A stretch of 64,000 nucleotides of DNA, taken from positions 23,418 to 87,417 of the forward strand of contig JAYRMR010000020.1 of assembly GCA_041912595.1 (NCBI GenBank), in the 5' to 3' direction. This DNA is from Roseateles_B sp041912595 (GTDB lineage: Bacteria; Pseudomonadota; Gammaproteobacteria; Burkholderiales; Burkholderiaceae_C). Shown here piece after piece: positions 16,453 to 25,039 of the stretch; the first letter of the stretch is position 1, and every line of letters begins with the position of its first letter. The notes below the pieces were generated by a model. That model was given only the letters and a program-made list of their open reading frames with translations, did no database searches and was not told the DNA's origin. Both the position numbers and the translations under genes were made by a program.

Positions 16453-18783
16453 ATGTCCCACATCAAGAGCCGCAAGCACGCGGCGCCCGCCCGCCTGAGC
16501 ACCACGGCCCTGGCCCTGCTGGCCGGCAGCCTCCCCGGTCTGGCCCTGGCCGCCGAAGGCACCGCCCCCGCCGCCAAGACGCAGGAGCAGGTGCTGCCCA
16601 CGCTGAAGGCCACGGCCGCGCCGGAGTCCGGCTTCAAGGCCGACACCAGCGCCAATGCCAAGCTGACCCAGCCGCTGCTGGACACGCCCAAGACGGTGCA
16701 GGTCATCAAGAAGGAAATGCTGCAGGAGCAGGGCGCGGCCTCGCTGATGGACGCGCTGCGCAACACCCCGGGCATCACCATGCAGCTGGGCGAGAACGGC
16801 AACACCTCCGCCGGTGACACCTTCCAGATGCGCGGCTTCTCCACGCAGTCGGCCACCTTCGTCGACGGCATGCGCGACCTGGGCGCCGTGACGCGCGACA
16901 CCTTCAATCTCGAGTCCGTCGAGGTCGTCAAGGGCCCGTCCGGCGCGGACATCGGCCGTGGCGCCAGCGCCGGCTACATCAACCTGATCAGCAAGCAGCC
17001 GCAGGCGGACCAATTCAACGAGCTCAACGTGAGCCTCGGCACCGCCAGCCGCAAGCGCGCCACGCTCGACAGCAATGTGCAGCTGGGCGCGAACACCGCC
17101 GCACGCGTCAACGTGATGGTGCAGGACGGCGGCATCGAGGGCCGCGACCTCGTCAAGAACAAGGGCTGGGGCCTCGCGCCCTCCATCGCCTTCGGCCTGA
17201 ACACGCCGACGCGCGTCTTCCTCTACTCCCAGCACCTGCGCCAGAACAATGTGCCGGACGGCGCCATCCCCACCACGGGCATGGCGGGCTTCTACAACGC
17301 CAACGCCACGATCCAGACCGCCAGCAAGGTGCGCCGCGAGAACTACTACGGCAGCGCGTCCGACTACGAGAAGGTCGACGCCGACATGTTCTCCGCGCGC
17401 CTCGAGATGGACCTGGGCGGCGGCACGCAGCTGCGCAGCCTGACCCGCTACGGCCGCACCCACATGGACCGCGTGCTGACGGGCGTCAACGGCCTGAGCG
17501 TCAATGCCGGCACGCAGGCCATCGAGGTGGCCCGCACCCGCCAGCGCGTGGACCAGCGCAACGAGATCCTGGGCAACCAGACCAACGTCGTGACCGGCTT
17601 CAAGCTGGACGGCCTGCAGAACGACCTCAGCGCCGGCGTCGAGCTGCTCATGGAGACCCAGAGCAACCGGGGCTTCACCAACGGCAGCAGCAGCACCGTG
17701 GACGTCGTGCTGAACAAGACGAAGGTGCCGGGCATCGCCCTGCCCAACGCCAATCTGTACGCCCCGAACGTGGCCGACGTGCTCGGCACGCCCATCGCCA
17801 CCGGCGCGGACACCGACGGCCGCAGCGTGACCCAGGCCCTGTACGCCTTTGACACGCTGCACCTGAGCGAGCAGCTCAAGCTGAACGCCGGCCTGCGCGT
17901 CGAGCACTACAGCCTGCGCACCAACAGCAGTACCCTCGTGACGGGCGGCACCGGCGGCAATCTGGCCACCTACAAGGCGCAGGGCTACGACGTCGGCGGC
18001 TTCGTGCCGAGCAACCTCTCGAGCAGCGACTGGCTCAAGAGCTGGAACCTGGGCCTGGTCTACAAGCCGGTGGCCGAGGGCACGGTCTATGTGTCGCTGG
18101 CCAACAGCTACACCCCGCCCGGCGGCGACAACTTCGTGCTGTCGTCCAGCGCCACCAGCCAGGCCAATGCCGCGCTGGATCCGCAGAAGACCAGCAACGT
18201 CGAGCTGGGCGCGAAGTGGGAGCTGCTGGACCGCCGCCTGAACGTCAGCGCCGCGCTGTATCACACCCGCAACGAGGGGCAGGTCTCCTACGACGACCTC
18301 AAGAACCCCGTGCCCATGGGCAAGACCCGCGTGACGGGCCTGGAGCTCTCGGCCGTCGGTCAGATCACCAACTTCTGGCAGGTCTCGGCCGGCGTGTCCC
18401 GCATGAAGACGAAGCAGTCGGACCAGTGGAGCAGCGACCGCACGACCGAGACCATCGGCGTGCGCTGGTCCCCGGACTGGACCGCGACGGTGTGGACGTC
18501 CTACACCTTCGGCGACCTGACCGTCGGCGGCGGCCTGCGCCATGTCTCCGAGCAGAAGCGCGCGATCACCACGGTCACGGCGGCGCAGAACATGCCCACC
18601 ATCCCGGCCTCCACCGTGGCCGACCTGATGGCGGCCTATGCCTGGAGCAAGACCCTGAAGTTCCAGCTCAACGTGGGCAATCTGTTCGACAAGACCTACA
18701 TCGCCTCGCTCAACAACAGCGGCGCCCGCATGAAGCTGGGCGCGGAGCGCAGCGTCACGCTGAGCGCCAACCTGCTGTTCTGA
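16453..18783 (+). CDS. TonB-dependent catecholate siderophore receptor (Fiu-like)
   Basis: This 776-residue outer-membrane receptor starts with a signal peptide (LSTTALALLAGSLPGLALAAEG). A plug domain follows, with LLDTPKTVQVIKKEML, RNTPGITMQLGENGNTSAGDTFQMRGF and the DTFNLESVEVVKGPSGADIGRGASAGYINLISK block. A 22-strand barrel ends in the aromatic-terminal SVTLSANLLF. The TonB box is not obvious. Fiu-type receptors import ferric catecholate breakdown products. Identity as Fiu-like is supported by piuC immediately downstream (43 bases), the usual pairing. The Fur-like site at 16286 should repress it when iron is plentiful. Confidence 0.92.
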   Translation: MSHIKSRKHAAPARLSTTALALLAGSLPGLALAAEGTAPAAKTQEQVLPTLKATAAPESGFKADTSANAKLTQPLLDTPKTVQVIKKEMLQEQGAASLMDALRNTPGITMQLGENGNTSAGDTFQMRGFSTQSATFVDGMRDLGAVTRDTFNLESVEVVKGPSGADIGRGASAGYINLISKQPQADQFNELNVSLGTASRKRATLDSNVQLGANTAARVNVMVQDGGIEGRDLVKNKGWGLAPSIAFGLNTPTRVFLYSQHLRQNNVPDGAIPTTGMAGFYNANATIQTASKVRRENYYGSASDYEKVDADMFSARLEMDLGGGTQLRSLTRYGRTHMDRVLTGVNGLSVNAGTQAIEVARTRQRVDQRNEILGNQTNVVTGFKLDGLQNDLSAGVELLMETQSNRGFTNGSSSTVDVVLNKTKVPGIALPNANLYAPNVADVLGTPIATGADTDGRSVTQALYAFDTLHLSEQLKLNAGLRVEHYSLRTNSSTLVTGGTGGNLATYKAQGYDVGGFVPSNLSSSDWLKSWNLGLVYKPVAEGTVYVSLANSYTPPGGDNFVLSSSATSQANAALDPQKTSNVELGAKWELLDRRLNVSAALYHTRNEGQVSYDDLKNPVPMGKTRVTGLELSAVGQITNFWQVSAGVSRMKTKQSDQWSSDRTTETIGVRWSPDWTATVWTSYTFGDLTVGGGLRHVSEQKRAITTVTAAQNMPTIPASTVADLMAAYAWSKTLKFQLNVGNLFDKTYIASLNNSGARMKLGAERSVTLSANLLF

Positions 18784-18826
18784 ACCGGGTCCCGACCCCA
18801 CGCCATCGCCCACCCAGGAGTCGTCC

Positions 18827-19504
18827 ATGCTGCTGCACATCCCCGAAGTACTGAGCAAGGAAGAGGTGCAGACGCTGCGCAAGGCCCTGGATGAGGCGGG
18901 CTGGGTGTCAGGTCTTGCCACAGCCGGCCCGCAGGCCGCCCACGCGAAGGACAACGAGCAGCTGAGCCCGGATTCGCCGGCCTTCCTGGCGTTGTCTGGG
19001 CGCGTGTCGGCGGCGCTGCAGCGCCACCCGCTGTTCGTCTCCGCCGTCCTGCCGCGCCATGTGCTGCCGCCGATGTTCAACCGCTACCAGGGCGGCGGCC
19101 AGTACGGCAACCACATCGACAACGCCCTCCAGACGGACCGCCGCAGCGGCCAGGTCGTGCGGACCGACGTCTCGACGACGGTCTTCCTGTCCGAGCCGGA
19201 CGAGTACGAGGGTGGCGAGCTCATCGTCGAGGACAGCTACGGCACGCACGAGGTCAAGCTGGCCGCGGGCGATGCCATCGTCTACCCGTCGACCTCCCTG
19301 CACCGCGTCGAGCCCGTGCGCTCCGGCGCGCGCATCGCCTCCTTCCTGTGGACGCAGAGCCTGGTGCGCGACGCCTGGCGCCGCGCCATGCTCTTCGAGC
19401 TGGACATGACCATCGTCAAGCTGCGCGGCCAGATCGGCGACAACGCCGAGGTCACCGCGCTGACCGGCCACTATCACAAGCTGCTGCAGCAATGGGCGGA
19501 ATGA
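18827..19504 (+). CDS. piuC: PKHD-type Fe(II)/2-oxoglutarate hydroxylase PiuC/YbiX
   Basis: This 225-residue protein has the double-stranded beta-helix iron site H96-x-D98 (YGNHIDN), H159 (STSLHRVEPV) and the 2-oxoglutarate-binding arginine near 169. MFNRYQGGGQYGNHIDNAL and FLSEPDEYEGGELIVED are hallmarks of PiuC/YbiX. These genes follow catecholate siderophore receptor genes across Proteobacteria; the substrate is not established. The next gene starts at 19501 with an ATGA overlap, so it is part of an operon running to 24037. Confidence 0.93.
   Translation: MLLHIPEVLSKEEVQTLRKALDEAGWVSGLATAGPQAAHAKDNEQLSPDSPAFLALSGRVSAALQRHPLFVSAVLPRHVLPPMFNRYQGGGQYGNHIDNALQTDRRSGQVVRTDVSTTVFLSEPDEYEGGELIVEDSYGTHEVKLAAGDAIVYPSTSLHRVEPVRSGARIASFLWTQSLVRDAWRRAMLFELDMTIVKLRGQIGDNAEVTALTGHYHKLLQQWAE
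18907..18919 (+). repeat. Copy of dispersed GTCAGGTCTTG motif
   Basis: GTCAGGTCTTGCC lies inside piuC, encoding the SGLA segment. The flank differs from the other copies (GGGTGTCAGG instead of GGGGTCAGG). Confidence 0.5.
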
Positions 19505-20145
19505 AGACCGGCCCGGTGAGCGGGACCCAGGCCGCCCCGGCGCGCCCCGGCTGGATGCGCACGCTGTACCAGTGGCACTGGATCAGCTCGGCGCTGTCGC
19601 TCGTGGGCATGCTGCTGTTCGCCGTCACGGGCTTCACGCTCAACCACGCCGCGGACATCGAGAGCAAGCCGCAGGTGGTGCAGCGCACGCTGCAACTGCC
19701 CGCGACGCTGCTGCCCGAGCTGACGGCCGCTTCGCTGCGCGGTGAGGCCCCGGTGCCGGCCGCACTGCAGGCCTGGCTGGCACGCGAGGTGGATGGCGAC
19801 CTGGCGCGCGACGGCAGCGTCGAGTGGTCCGAGGACGAGCTCTACCTGGCCCTGCCGCGGCCGGGCGGCGATGCGTGGCTGCGTGTGGACCGCCAGGCCG
19901 GCGCGGTCGAGTACGAGCGCAGCGACCGTGGCTGGCTGGCCTATGTCAACGACCTGCACAAGGGGCGCCACGCCGGCCGCGCGTGGAGCCTGTTCATCGA
20001 CGTCTTTGCCGGGGCCTGCCTGGTGTTCTGCGTGACAGGGCTGCTGATCCTGCAGCAGCACGCCGGACGCCGGCCGAGCACCTGGCCGCTGGTCGGCGCG
20101 GGCCTGATGCTGCCCGCGCTGCTGGCCCTGCTGCTGGTGCACTGA
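19501..20145 (+). CDS. PepSY-associated transmembrane helix protein
   Basis: The 214-residue protein has an N-terminal membrane helix with a conserved histidine (LYQWHWISSALSLVGMLLFAVTGFTLNHAADIE), a periplasmic PepSY-like domain of about 110 residues, and two C-terminal helices (LFIDVFAGACLVFCVTGLLIL and LVGAGLMLPALLALLLVH). This WHWISS...GFTLNH pattern is typical of PepSY_TM_like proteins found with DUF2271, ApbE and flavoreductase genes. Those are believed to form a periplasmic flavin/haem electron-transfer system for ferric reduction. Start ATG 19501 overlaps the piuC stop. Histidines in the helices suggest haem ligation. Confidence 0.85.
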   Translation: MKTGPVSGTQAAPARPGWMRTLYQWHWISSALSLVGMLLFAVTGFTLNHAADIESKPQVVQRTLQLPATLLPELTAASLRGEAPVPAALQAWLAREVDGDLARDGSVEWSEDELYLALPRPGGDAWLRVDRQAGAVEYERSDRGWLAYVNDLHKGRHAGRAWSLFIDVFAGACLVFCVTGLLILQQHAGRRPSTWPLVGAGLMLPALLALLLVH

Positions 20146-20196
20146 GCGCCGCAGCGCCCCCCTCACCTGTCCCTGCCTGCACGGATTCAAGAAGGA

Positions 20197-20742
20197 ATGA
20201 TCATGAAGAAGCTGTCTGTTCCCCTGCGTACGGGAGCGCCCTGGGCGCTCGGCATGCTGGGCCTGGCCGGCACGTCGGCCTGGGCCGCCGAGGTCCAGCT
20301 CAAGCTGGACATCCCGCGCCTGAACGTGGCCGAGTACCACCGCCCCTACGTGGCCGTGTGGCTGGAGAAGGCCGGCGAGCCGGGCGCTGCCGCGCAGCTC
20401 GCGGTCTGGTATGACCTCAAGAAGCCCAACAACGGCGGCACGAAGTGGCTGCGTGACATGCGCCAGTGGTGGCGCCAGGGCGGCCGCGCGCTGAGCCTGC
20501 CGGCCGATGGCGTCAGCGGTGCCACGCGCGCGCCCGGCGAGGCCATGCTGCAGCTGGACAAGCATCCCGCGCTGGCCTCGCTGCCGGCGGGCAACTACGA
20601 GCTGGTGGTCGAGGCCGCCCGCGAGGCTGGCGGCCGCGAAGTGCTGCGCCTGCCGATGAGCTGGCCGGTGAAGGCCGCCCAGCAGGCCAAGGCGCAGGGC
20701 GAGCACGAGCTCGGCGCCGTCCAACTGTCCATCAAGCCCTGA
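20197..20742 (+). CDS. DUF2271 periplasmic protein
   Basis: This 181-residue protein (179 if ATG 20203 is used) has a cleavable signal (LRTGAPWALGMLGLAGTSAWA). The mature part begins AEVQLKLDIPRLNVAEYHRPYVAVWLEKAG, the DUF2271 opening. TKWLRDMRQWWRQGG and DGVSGATRAPGEAMLQL are also characteristic. The domain has no experimentally assigned activity, but it is repeatedly found with PepSY-TM, DUF4198 and ApbE genes, as here, pointing to a periplasmic role in iron or flavin redox chemistry. It lies 51 bases after the PepSY gene and 11 bases before the DUF4198 gene. Confidence 0.88.
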   Translation: MIMKKLSVPLRTGAPWALGMLGLAGTSAWAAEVQLKLDIPRLNVAEYHRPYVAVWLEKAGEPGAAAQLAVWYDLKKPNNGGTKWLRDMRQWWRQGGRALSLPADGVSGATRAPGEAMLQLDKHPALASLPAGNYELVVEAAREAGGREVLRLPMSWPVKAAQQAKAQGEHELGAVQLSIKP

Positions 20743-20753
20743 GGAGCCTGACC

Positions 20754-21578
20754 ATGTGGAGCAAGACCCGACCCCTGCTGAGCGCCCTGGCCCTGTCCCT
20801 CGCGGCCGCCGCCCCGGCGCAGGCGCACATGACCTGGCTGCTGGCCAACAACTACCAGGTCAACGGCAAGGAAGCCGTGGTGTCCGTGGACGCGGCCGTG
20901 TCCGAGGACCTCTTCGTCTTCGAGCGCGCGCTGAAGCTGGAGCAGATCCTCATCACCGCCCCGGACGGCAGCCGTGCCGAGGCGCAGCAGCGCAGCAGCG
21001 CCCGCCACCGCGAGAGCTTCGAGCTCCGCCTGACGCAGGACGGCACCTACCGCATCAGCCATGTGCAGCTGGCCCTGATGGGCAGCTATGTGCAGGACGG
21101 CCAGACCAAGCGCTTCCGCGCCACCCCCGCGACCCTCGACCAGGAGCTGCCGGCCGGCGCGCAGCTGCAGGGCCTGACCCAGGTGCACAACCGCCAGCAG
21201 GTCTTCGTCAGCAAGGAAGAGCCGGGCCAGCTGGGCTTCGCGCCCGAGGGCCAGGGCCTGGAGCTGCTGCCGCTGGACGCCGTGACCGAGCTGAGCCACG
21301 GTGACCGCAGCCGCTTCCGCCTGCTGCTGGACGGGCAGCCGCTCGCCGACGCCTCGGTGCGCCTGCTGCGCGAGGGCAACCGCTATCGCTACAAGCTGGG
21401 CGAGCAGCTGATCAAGACGGACGCCAAGGGCGAGTTCACCGTCGACTGGACGGAAGCCGGCCGCTACTGGCTCGGCGTGAGCCAGGGCGACAAGCCCGCG
21501 CCGGGCGTGACGGGCACGCGCGAGAAGCCGCTGCGCCGCGCCTCCCTGAGCGCCAGCTTCGAAGTGCTGCCGCGCTGA
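20754..21578 (+). CDS. DUF4198 periplasmic protein
   Basis: The 274-residue protein has a signal peptide (LLSALALSLAAAAPAQA) and a mature N-terminus HMTWLLANNYQV, the histidine-first start common in DUF4198 and NikM-like metal-associated proteins. The domain is beta-rich, with a C-terminal carboxypeptidase-like segment (GDRSRFRLLLDGQPLADASVRLLREGNRYRYK... then TDAKGEFTVDWTEAGRYWL). A GAGGAG Shine-Dalgarno precedes ATG 20754. It is the fourth gene of the iron operon. A mature N-terminal histidine could bind a metal, but this is inference. Confidence 0.87.
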   Translation: MWSKTRPLLSALALSLAAAAPAQAHMTWLLANNYQVNGKEAVVSVDAAVSEDLFVFERALKLEQILITAPDGSRAEAQQRSSARHRESFELRLTQDGTYRISHVQLALMGSYVQDGQTKRFRATPATLDQELPAGAQLQGLTQVHNRQQVFVSKEEPGQLGFAPEGQGLELLPLDAVTELSHGDRSRFRLLLDGQPLADASVRLLREGNRYRYKLGEQLIKTDAKGEFTVDWTEAGRYWLGVSQGDKPAPGVTGTREKPLRRASLSASFEVLPR

Positions 21579-21587
21579 GGACAAGCG

Positions 21588-22592
21588 GTGACCCACGCCG
21601 CCGCGCCCCAGCTGGCCATTCCCAGGCACATCGTGCCGGAGGCGCCGGCCTGGGGTCAGGTCTTGCACAGCCTGCGCGGGCAGACCATGGGCACGAGCTG
21701 GTCCGTGCTCTGCTTCGGGCCGCCGCAGCTGCGTCTGCCCGTGCTCGAGGCGGCACTGGACAAGCGCCTGGCGGGGCTCGTCGCCGAGCTGAGCCATTGG
21801 GAGCCGGAATCCCTGCTGTGCCGCTTCAATGCGCTGCAGCCGGGCGAGACCGTCGAGCTTCCGCCCGACTTCGCTGCTGTCATCGAGGCGGGCCTGCACG
21901 TCGCGGCGGCCAGCGGGGGCGCCTTCGATCCCTGCATGGGAGCGCTGGTGCAGCGCTGGGGCTTCGGCCCGCCGGGCCAGCCCGGGCCGCAGTCCCGCGC
22001 GCCGCTGCAGGCCTGGCGCGAGCTCGGCTGGGACGCTGCGCGCCGTCGCCTCACGCAGCCGGGCGGGTTGATGCTCGACTTCTCCGCGATCGCCAAGGGG
22101 CACGCGGTGGACTGCCTCTCGCGGCTGCTGCTGGAGCTGGGACTGCCGCACCATCTGGTGGAGATCGGCGGCGAGCTGCGCGGCCACGGCCTCAAGCCGG
22201 AAGGCCAGCCGTGGTGGGTGGACGTCGAGCCCCCCGCGACGGACTGCGACCTGCCCGTGCTGCGCATCGCCCTGCACCAGCTGTCCGCGGCCAGCTCGGG
22301 GGACTACCGGCGCTTTCGCATCGACGCGCAGGGCCGGCGTCTGTCGCACACCCTCGATCCGCGCACCGGCGAGCCCGTCGCGCATGACCTGGCCCTCGTC
22401 ACCGTGCTGCATGAACACGCGATGTGGGCGGACGCCTGGTCCACCGCGCTGATGGTGCTGGGCCCCGAGCAGGGCCTGGCCCTGGCCGAGGCCGAGGGGC
22501 TGGTGGCGCGCCTCGTCGTGCGCGAGGCCGGCGGCTGGCGCCAGCGGTTGTCTTCCGCGCTGCAGCAGCTGCTGGACGAGGAGGGCGCATGA
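21588..22592 (+). CDS. apbE: FAD:protein FMN transferase
   Basis: ApbE covalently attaches FMN to Thr/Ser of target proteins in the periplasm or at the membrane, using FAD and Mg2+. This 334-residue protein shows QTMGTSWSVLCFG, ELSHWEPESLLCRFNAL, GGAFDPCMGALVQRWGFG, MLDFSAIAKGHAVDCLSRLLL, HHLVEIGGELRGHG and the metal-binding HTLDPRTGEPV. No signal peptide or lipobox is evident, so it may act from the cytoplasm or the start may be wrong. GTG 21588 lies nine bases after the DUF4198 stop. Its stop overlaps the next ATG. No separate flavinylated FMN-binding protein is encoded next to it. Confidence 0.93.
   Translation: MTHAAAPQLAIPRHIVPEAPAWGQVLHSLRGQTMGTSWSVLCFGPPQLRLPVLEAALDKRLAGLVAELSHWEPESLLCRFNALQPGETVELPPDFAAVIEAGLHVAAASGGAFDPCMGALVQRWGFGPPGQPGPQSRAPLQAWRELGWDAARRRLTQPGGLMLDFSAIAKGHAVDCLSRLLLELGLPHHLVEIGGELRGHGLKPEGQPWWVDVEPPATDCDLPVLRIALHQLSAASSGDYRRFRIDAQGRRLSHTLDPRTGEPVAHDLALVTVLHEHAMWADAWSTALMVLGPEQGLALAEAEGLVARLVVREAGGWRQRLSSALQQLLDEEGA
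21652..21667 (+). repeat. Copy of dispersed GTCAGGTCTTG motif
   Basis: GGGGTCAGGTCTTGCA lies inside apbE, encoding WGQVLH. It shares the GGGG extension with the copies at 7453 and 32542. Confidence 0.6.
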
Positions 22593-24037
22593 GCCTGCTG
22601 CTCAGCGCGCCGCGGGTGGCGGGCGCCCTGCTTCTGTTGTCGCTGTATGCCGCGGGCTGCCTCGGCCTGTGGTGGCGCCACCGGCAGGCACGCCGTGCCG
22701 AGCAGGCCCGGCTCGAGGCCGAAGGTCGCCAGGCCGGTGCGGTGCTCGTGCTGCATGCCAGCCAGACCGGGCAGGCCCAGGCCCTCGCCGAGGAGACCGC
22801 GCGGCGGCTGCGGGCCGCCGGGCAGCCCGTGCGCCTGATGCCGCTGGGCCTGGCCGGTGTCGCCACGCTGCAGCAGGCGCGGCTGGCGCTGATCGTTGCG
22901 AGCACGACCGGCGAGGGCGATGCACCGGACAGCGCCCAGCCTTTTGTGCAGGCCTGCCTGCCGTCGGCCGTGCCGCCTGCCGGCCTGCCCGCGCTGGCCG
23001 GGCTCGAGTTCGCCGTGCTGGCCCTGGGGGACCGGCGCTACCGCGCGTTCTGCGCCTTCGGGCACGCCGTGGCCCAGGGCCTCGCGCGCTGCGGTGCCAC
23101 GCCGACGTACGGGACGCTGGAGGTCGACTGCGGCGACGCGGCCGTCCTCGCCCGCTGGTGGACGCAGCTCGAGGGCCTGGCCGCGCAGGCCCGGTCCGCG
23201 GAACCGGCGGCGCAGAACGTCGCGGAGCTCGGGGAGGTCGAGGGCGCCGAGGTCGCGGACCGGACCCGCTGGACGCTGCAGCAGCGGCGCTGCCTCAATC
23301 CCGGCAGCCAGGGCGCGCCGCTGTTCTGGCTGCGCTTCGTGCCGGACGTGGCCGCGGGCTCGCCGGCGCCGCAGTGGCAGGCGGGCGATCTGGTCCAGGT
23401 CTTCCCGCCGGACGATCCACTGCGGCCGCGCTCCTACAGCATTGCCTCGCTGCCAAGGGACGGCGGCCTCGAGCTGCTCGTGCGCGAGCGGCGCGACGCC
23501 GAGGGCCGGCTTGGCGCGGCCTCGGCCTGGCTGTGCGATCGACTCGGCCTGGGTCAGTCCCTCGATCTGCGCCTGCAGGCTCACGAGGGTTTCCGTCAGG
23601 CCGGCAACGAGGCACGCGCCCTGATCCTGATCGGCAACGGCACGGGCATCGCCGGGCTGCGGGCCCATCTCAAGCATCGGGCGCAGCAATGGCGCGAGCA
23701 GGGCGAGGGCGCGCCCGTCTGGCTGCTGCACGGCGAGCGGCAGGCCCAGCACGACACGCATTTCGAGGACGAGCTGCAGGCCTGGCATCGCAAGGGCCTG
23801 CTCGCGCATGTGGACCGCGTCTACTCGCGCGACCCGCCGGGCCGTCATGTGCAGGAGCAGTTGCAGGCCGAATGGCAGCGCCTGCGCGACTGGCTCGCAC
23901 GCGGTGCCGCCATCTATGTATGCGGCAGCCTGCAGGGCATGGGGCAGGCCGTCGACCGATTGCTTCGCGAGCAGCTCGGCGAGGCCGGCCTGCAGGCGCT
24001 CATTGCATCAGGACGTTACCGTCGTGACGTGTATTGA
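22589..24037 (+). CDS. Membrane-anchored CysJ-like flavodoxin/NADPH reductase
   Basis: This 482-residue diflavin reductase has one N-terminal membrane helix (VAGALLLLSLYAAGCLGLWW) and a flavodoxin domain (VLVLHASQTGQAQALAEETA, then IVASTTGEGDAPDSAQPF and ALGDRRYRAFCAFG). It continues with an FAD/NADPH reductase module (RPRSYSIASLP for FAD; LILIGNGTGIAGLRAHLKH for NADPH; AIYVCGSLQGMGQAVDRLL) and the RRDVY terminus usual for CPR/CysJ enzymes. It moves electrons from NADPH through FAD and FMN, here probably into the PepSY/ApbE membrane system for ferric-siderophore reduction. ATG 22589 overlaps the apbE stop (ATGA). It is the last gene of the operon. Confidence 0.9.
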   Translation: MSLLLSAPRVAGALLLLSLYAAGCLGLWWRHRQARRAEQARLEAEGRQAGAVLVLHASQTGQAQALAEETARRLRAAGQPVRLMPLGLAGVATLQQARLALIVASTTGEGDAPDSAQPFVQACLPSAVPPAGLPALAGLEFAVLALGDRRYRAFCAFGHAVAQGLARCGATPTYGTLEVDCGDAAVLARWWTQLEGLAAQARSAEPAAQNVAELGEVEGAEVADRTRWTLQQRRCLNPGSQGAPLFWLRFVPDVAAGSPAPQWQAGDLVQVFPPDDPLRPRSYSIASLPRDGGLELLVRERRDAEGRLGAASAWLCDRLGLGQSLDLRLQAHEGFRQAGNEARALILIGNGTGIAGLRAHLKHRAQQWREQGEGAPVWLLHGERQAQHDTHFEDELQAWHRKGLLAHVDRVYSRDPPGRHVQEQLQAEWQRLRDWLARGAAIYVCGSLQGMGQAVDRLLREQLGEAGLQALIASGRYRRDVY

Positions 24038-24306
24038 AGGCCGTGCCGGCGCATGACGCAGGCCGCACAGGCCCGTGTTGATGGGCCTGCTGAGCCTTCC
24101 GGCCCGCGCAACTGATGCAGCGCCGCGACAAAAGCCATCGCGACGGCATCAAATGAGGCCGTCTTAGGGGCAACCTCCCCCCGCAAAGCCTTCTCATTGC
24201 CAGAGGCCCGCAGTACCATTGGCCGCGCAGGGTGCTAGAGAGATTTGAAGGAACGACCTTCGCCCGTGGCCCGGCACATCAACAACTTTTGATGGAGAGA
24301 ATCGAA

Positions 24307-24726
24307 ATGGCAACTGCGAAGAAGGCCGCGCCCGCCAAGAAGGCGGTAGCTCCGGCCAAGAAGGCCGCTGCACCGGCAAAGAAGGCCGCCCCTGCGAAGA
24401 AGGCCGCTCCTGCCAAGAAGGCAGCGCCCGCGAAGAAGGCTGCTCCTGCAAAGAAGGCCGCCGCTCCTGCGAAGAAGCGCACGCCCAATGCTGCCTTCAT
24501 GAAGGCCCTGACCCCCAGCAGCGCGCTGGCGGCCATCGTCGGTGCAACGCCGCTGCCCCGCACCGATGTGACCAAGAAGGTCTGGGAATACATCAAGAAG
24601 CACAAGCTGCAGGACGAAGTGCAGAAGCGCGTCATCAATGCCGACGCCAAGCTGAAGGAAATCTTCGGCAAGGCCAAGGCCGACATGTTCGAGATGACCA
24701 AGCTGATCAACAGCCACCTGAAGTGA
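24307..24726 (+). CDS. SWIB/MDM2 domain protein with histone H1-like lysine/alanine tail
   Basis: The 139-residue protein joins a basic N-terminal tail of about nine KKAAPA-type repeats (residues 5-57) to a C-terminal SWIB domain: NAAFMKALTPSSALAAIVGATPLPRTDVTKKVWEYIKKHKLQD and onward to LINSHLK. The tail resembles eukaryotic H1 and bacterial AlgP/Hc-like proteins. It should bind DNA non-specifically, so a nucleoid-associated role is likely. ATG 24307 has a GGAG Shine-Dalgarno eight to nine bases upstream; a longer frame from 24232 covers the 5' leader and lacks family sequence. A strong terminator follows after the 10-N gap. Confidence 0.92.
   Translation: MATAKKAAPAKKAVAPAKKAAAPAKKAAPAKKAAPAKKAAPAKKAAPAKKAAAPAKKRTPNAAFMKALTPSSALAAIVGATPLPRTDVTKKVWEYIKKHKLQDEVQKRVINADAKLKEIFGKAKADMFEMTKLINSHLK
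24322..24480 (+). repeat. Tandem codon repeats encoding the KKAAPA tail
   Basis: About nine imperfect copies of an 18-base unit (AAGAAGGCCGCTCCTGCC and synonymous variants) lie in tandem. Codon choice varies from copy to copy while the amino acids stay constant, which points to selection on the protein. Repeat number may vary between strains. Confidence 0.8.
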
Positions 24727-24744
24727 GCTGTCGTGACGCGGGGC

Positions 24745-24754
24745 NNNNNNNNNN
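24745..24754. other. Assembly gap of 10 N
   Basis: Ten unknown bases lie between GACGCGGGGC and GGCCGCTTGCGGCC, between the SWIB gene and its terminator. The true length is unknown. The rest of the 313-base gap 24727-25039 shows no further gene. Confidence 0.99.
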
Positions 24755-24781
24755 GGCCGCTTGCGGCCCCGCTTCCGCATG

Positions 24782-24808
24782 AAACCCGGCCTGGCCGGGT
24801 TTTTTTTT
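24782..24808 (+). terminator. Rho-independent terminator after SWIB gene
   Basis: ACCCGGC and GCCGGGT pair around CTG, followed by nine or ten T residues. It lies about 57 bases after the SWIB stop, beyond the N gap. Confidence 0.93.
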
Positions 24809-25039
24809 CGCCCGCATGCGGGACGCCCCACGTCCCGTGCGGCCGAGAGGCGCATGCGCGGCCTGTCGCAAGAAAAGCGTGAATACCGCATGCGCCGCCG
24901 GCCCCGCGATTGAGGGGCTGCGGTCGGGCCGCACGTGGCGGGCCCCTACACTTGACGCCAAAGGGCTCGCCGCCATGCCGGCAGGCTCAAGCATCCCGGG
25001 CCCGCGCGGCACCGGGAGCCATGTCGAACGGGACTCACC

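Noticed and set aside
16342..19080. 912-aa reverse-strand open frame across the siderophore receptor gene
   Set aside because: It is antisense to clear receptor and piuC coding sequence and is rich in alanine, glycine, valine, histidine and arginine as expected for an antisense frame in GC-rich DNA; no domain is recognisable.
24068..24089. CAGGCCC/GGGCCTG hairpin after the diflavin reductase gene as a terminator
   Set aside because: No T-tract follows on either strand; it is reported here only as a hairpin. The rest of the 24038-24306 gap shows no gene.
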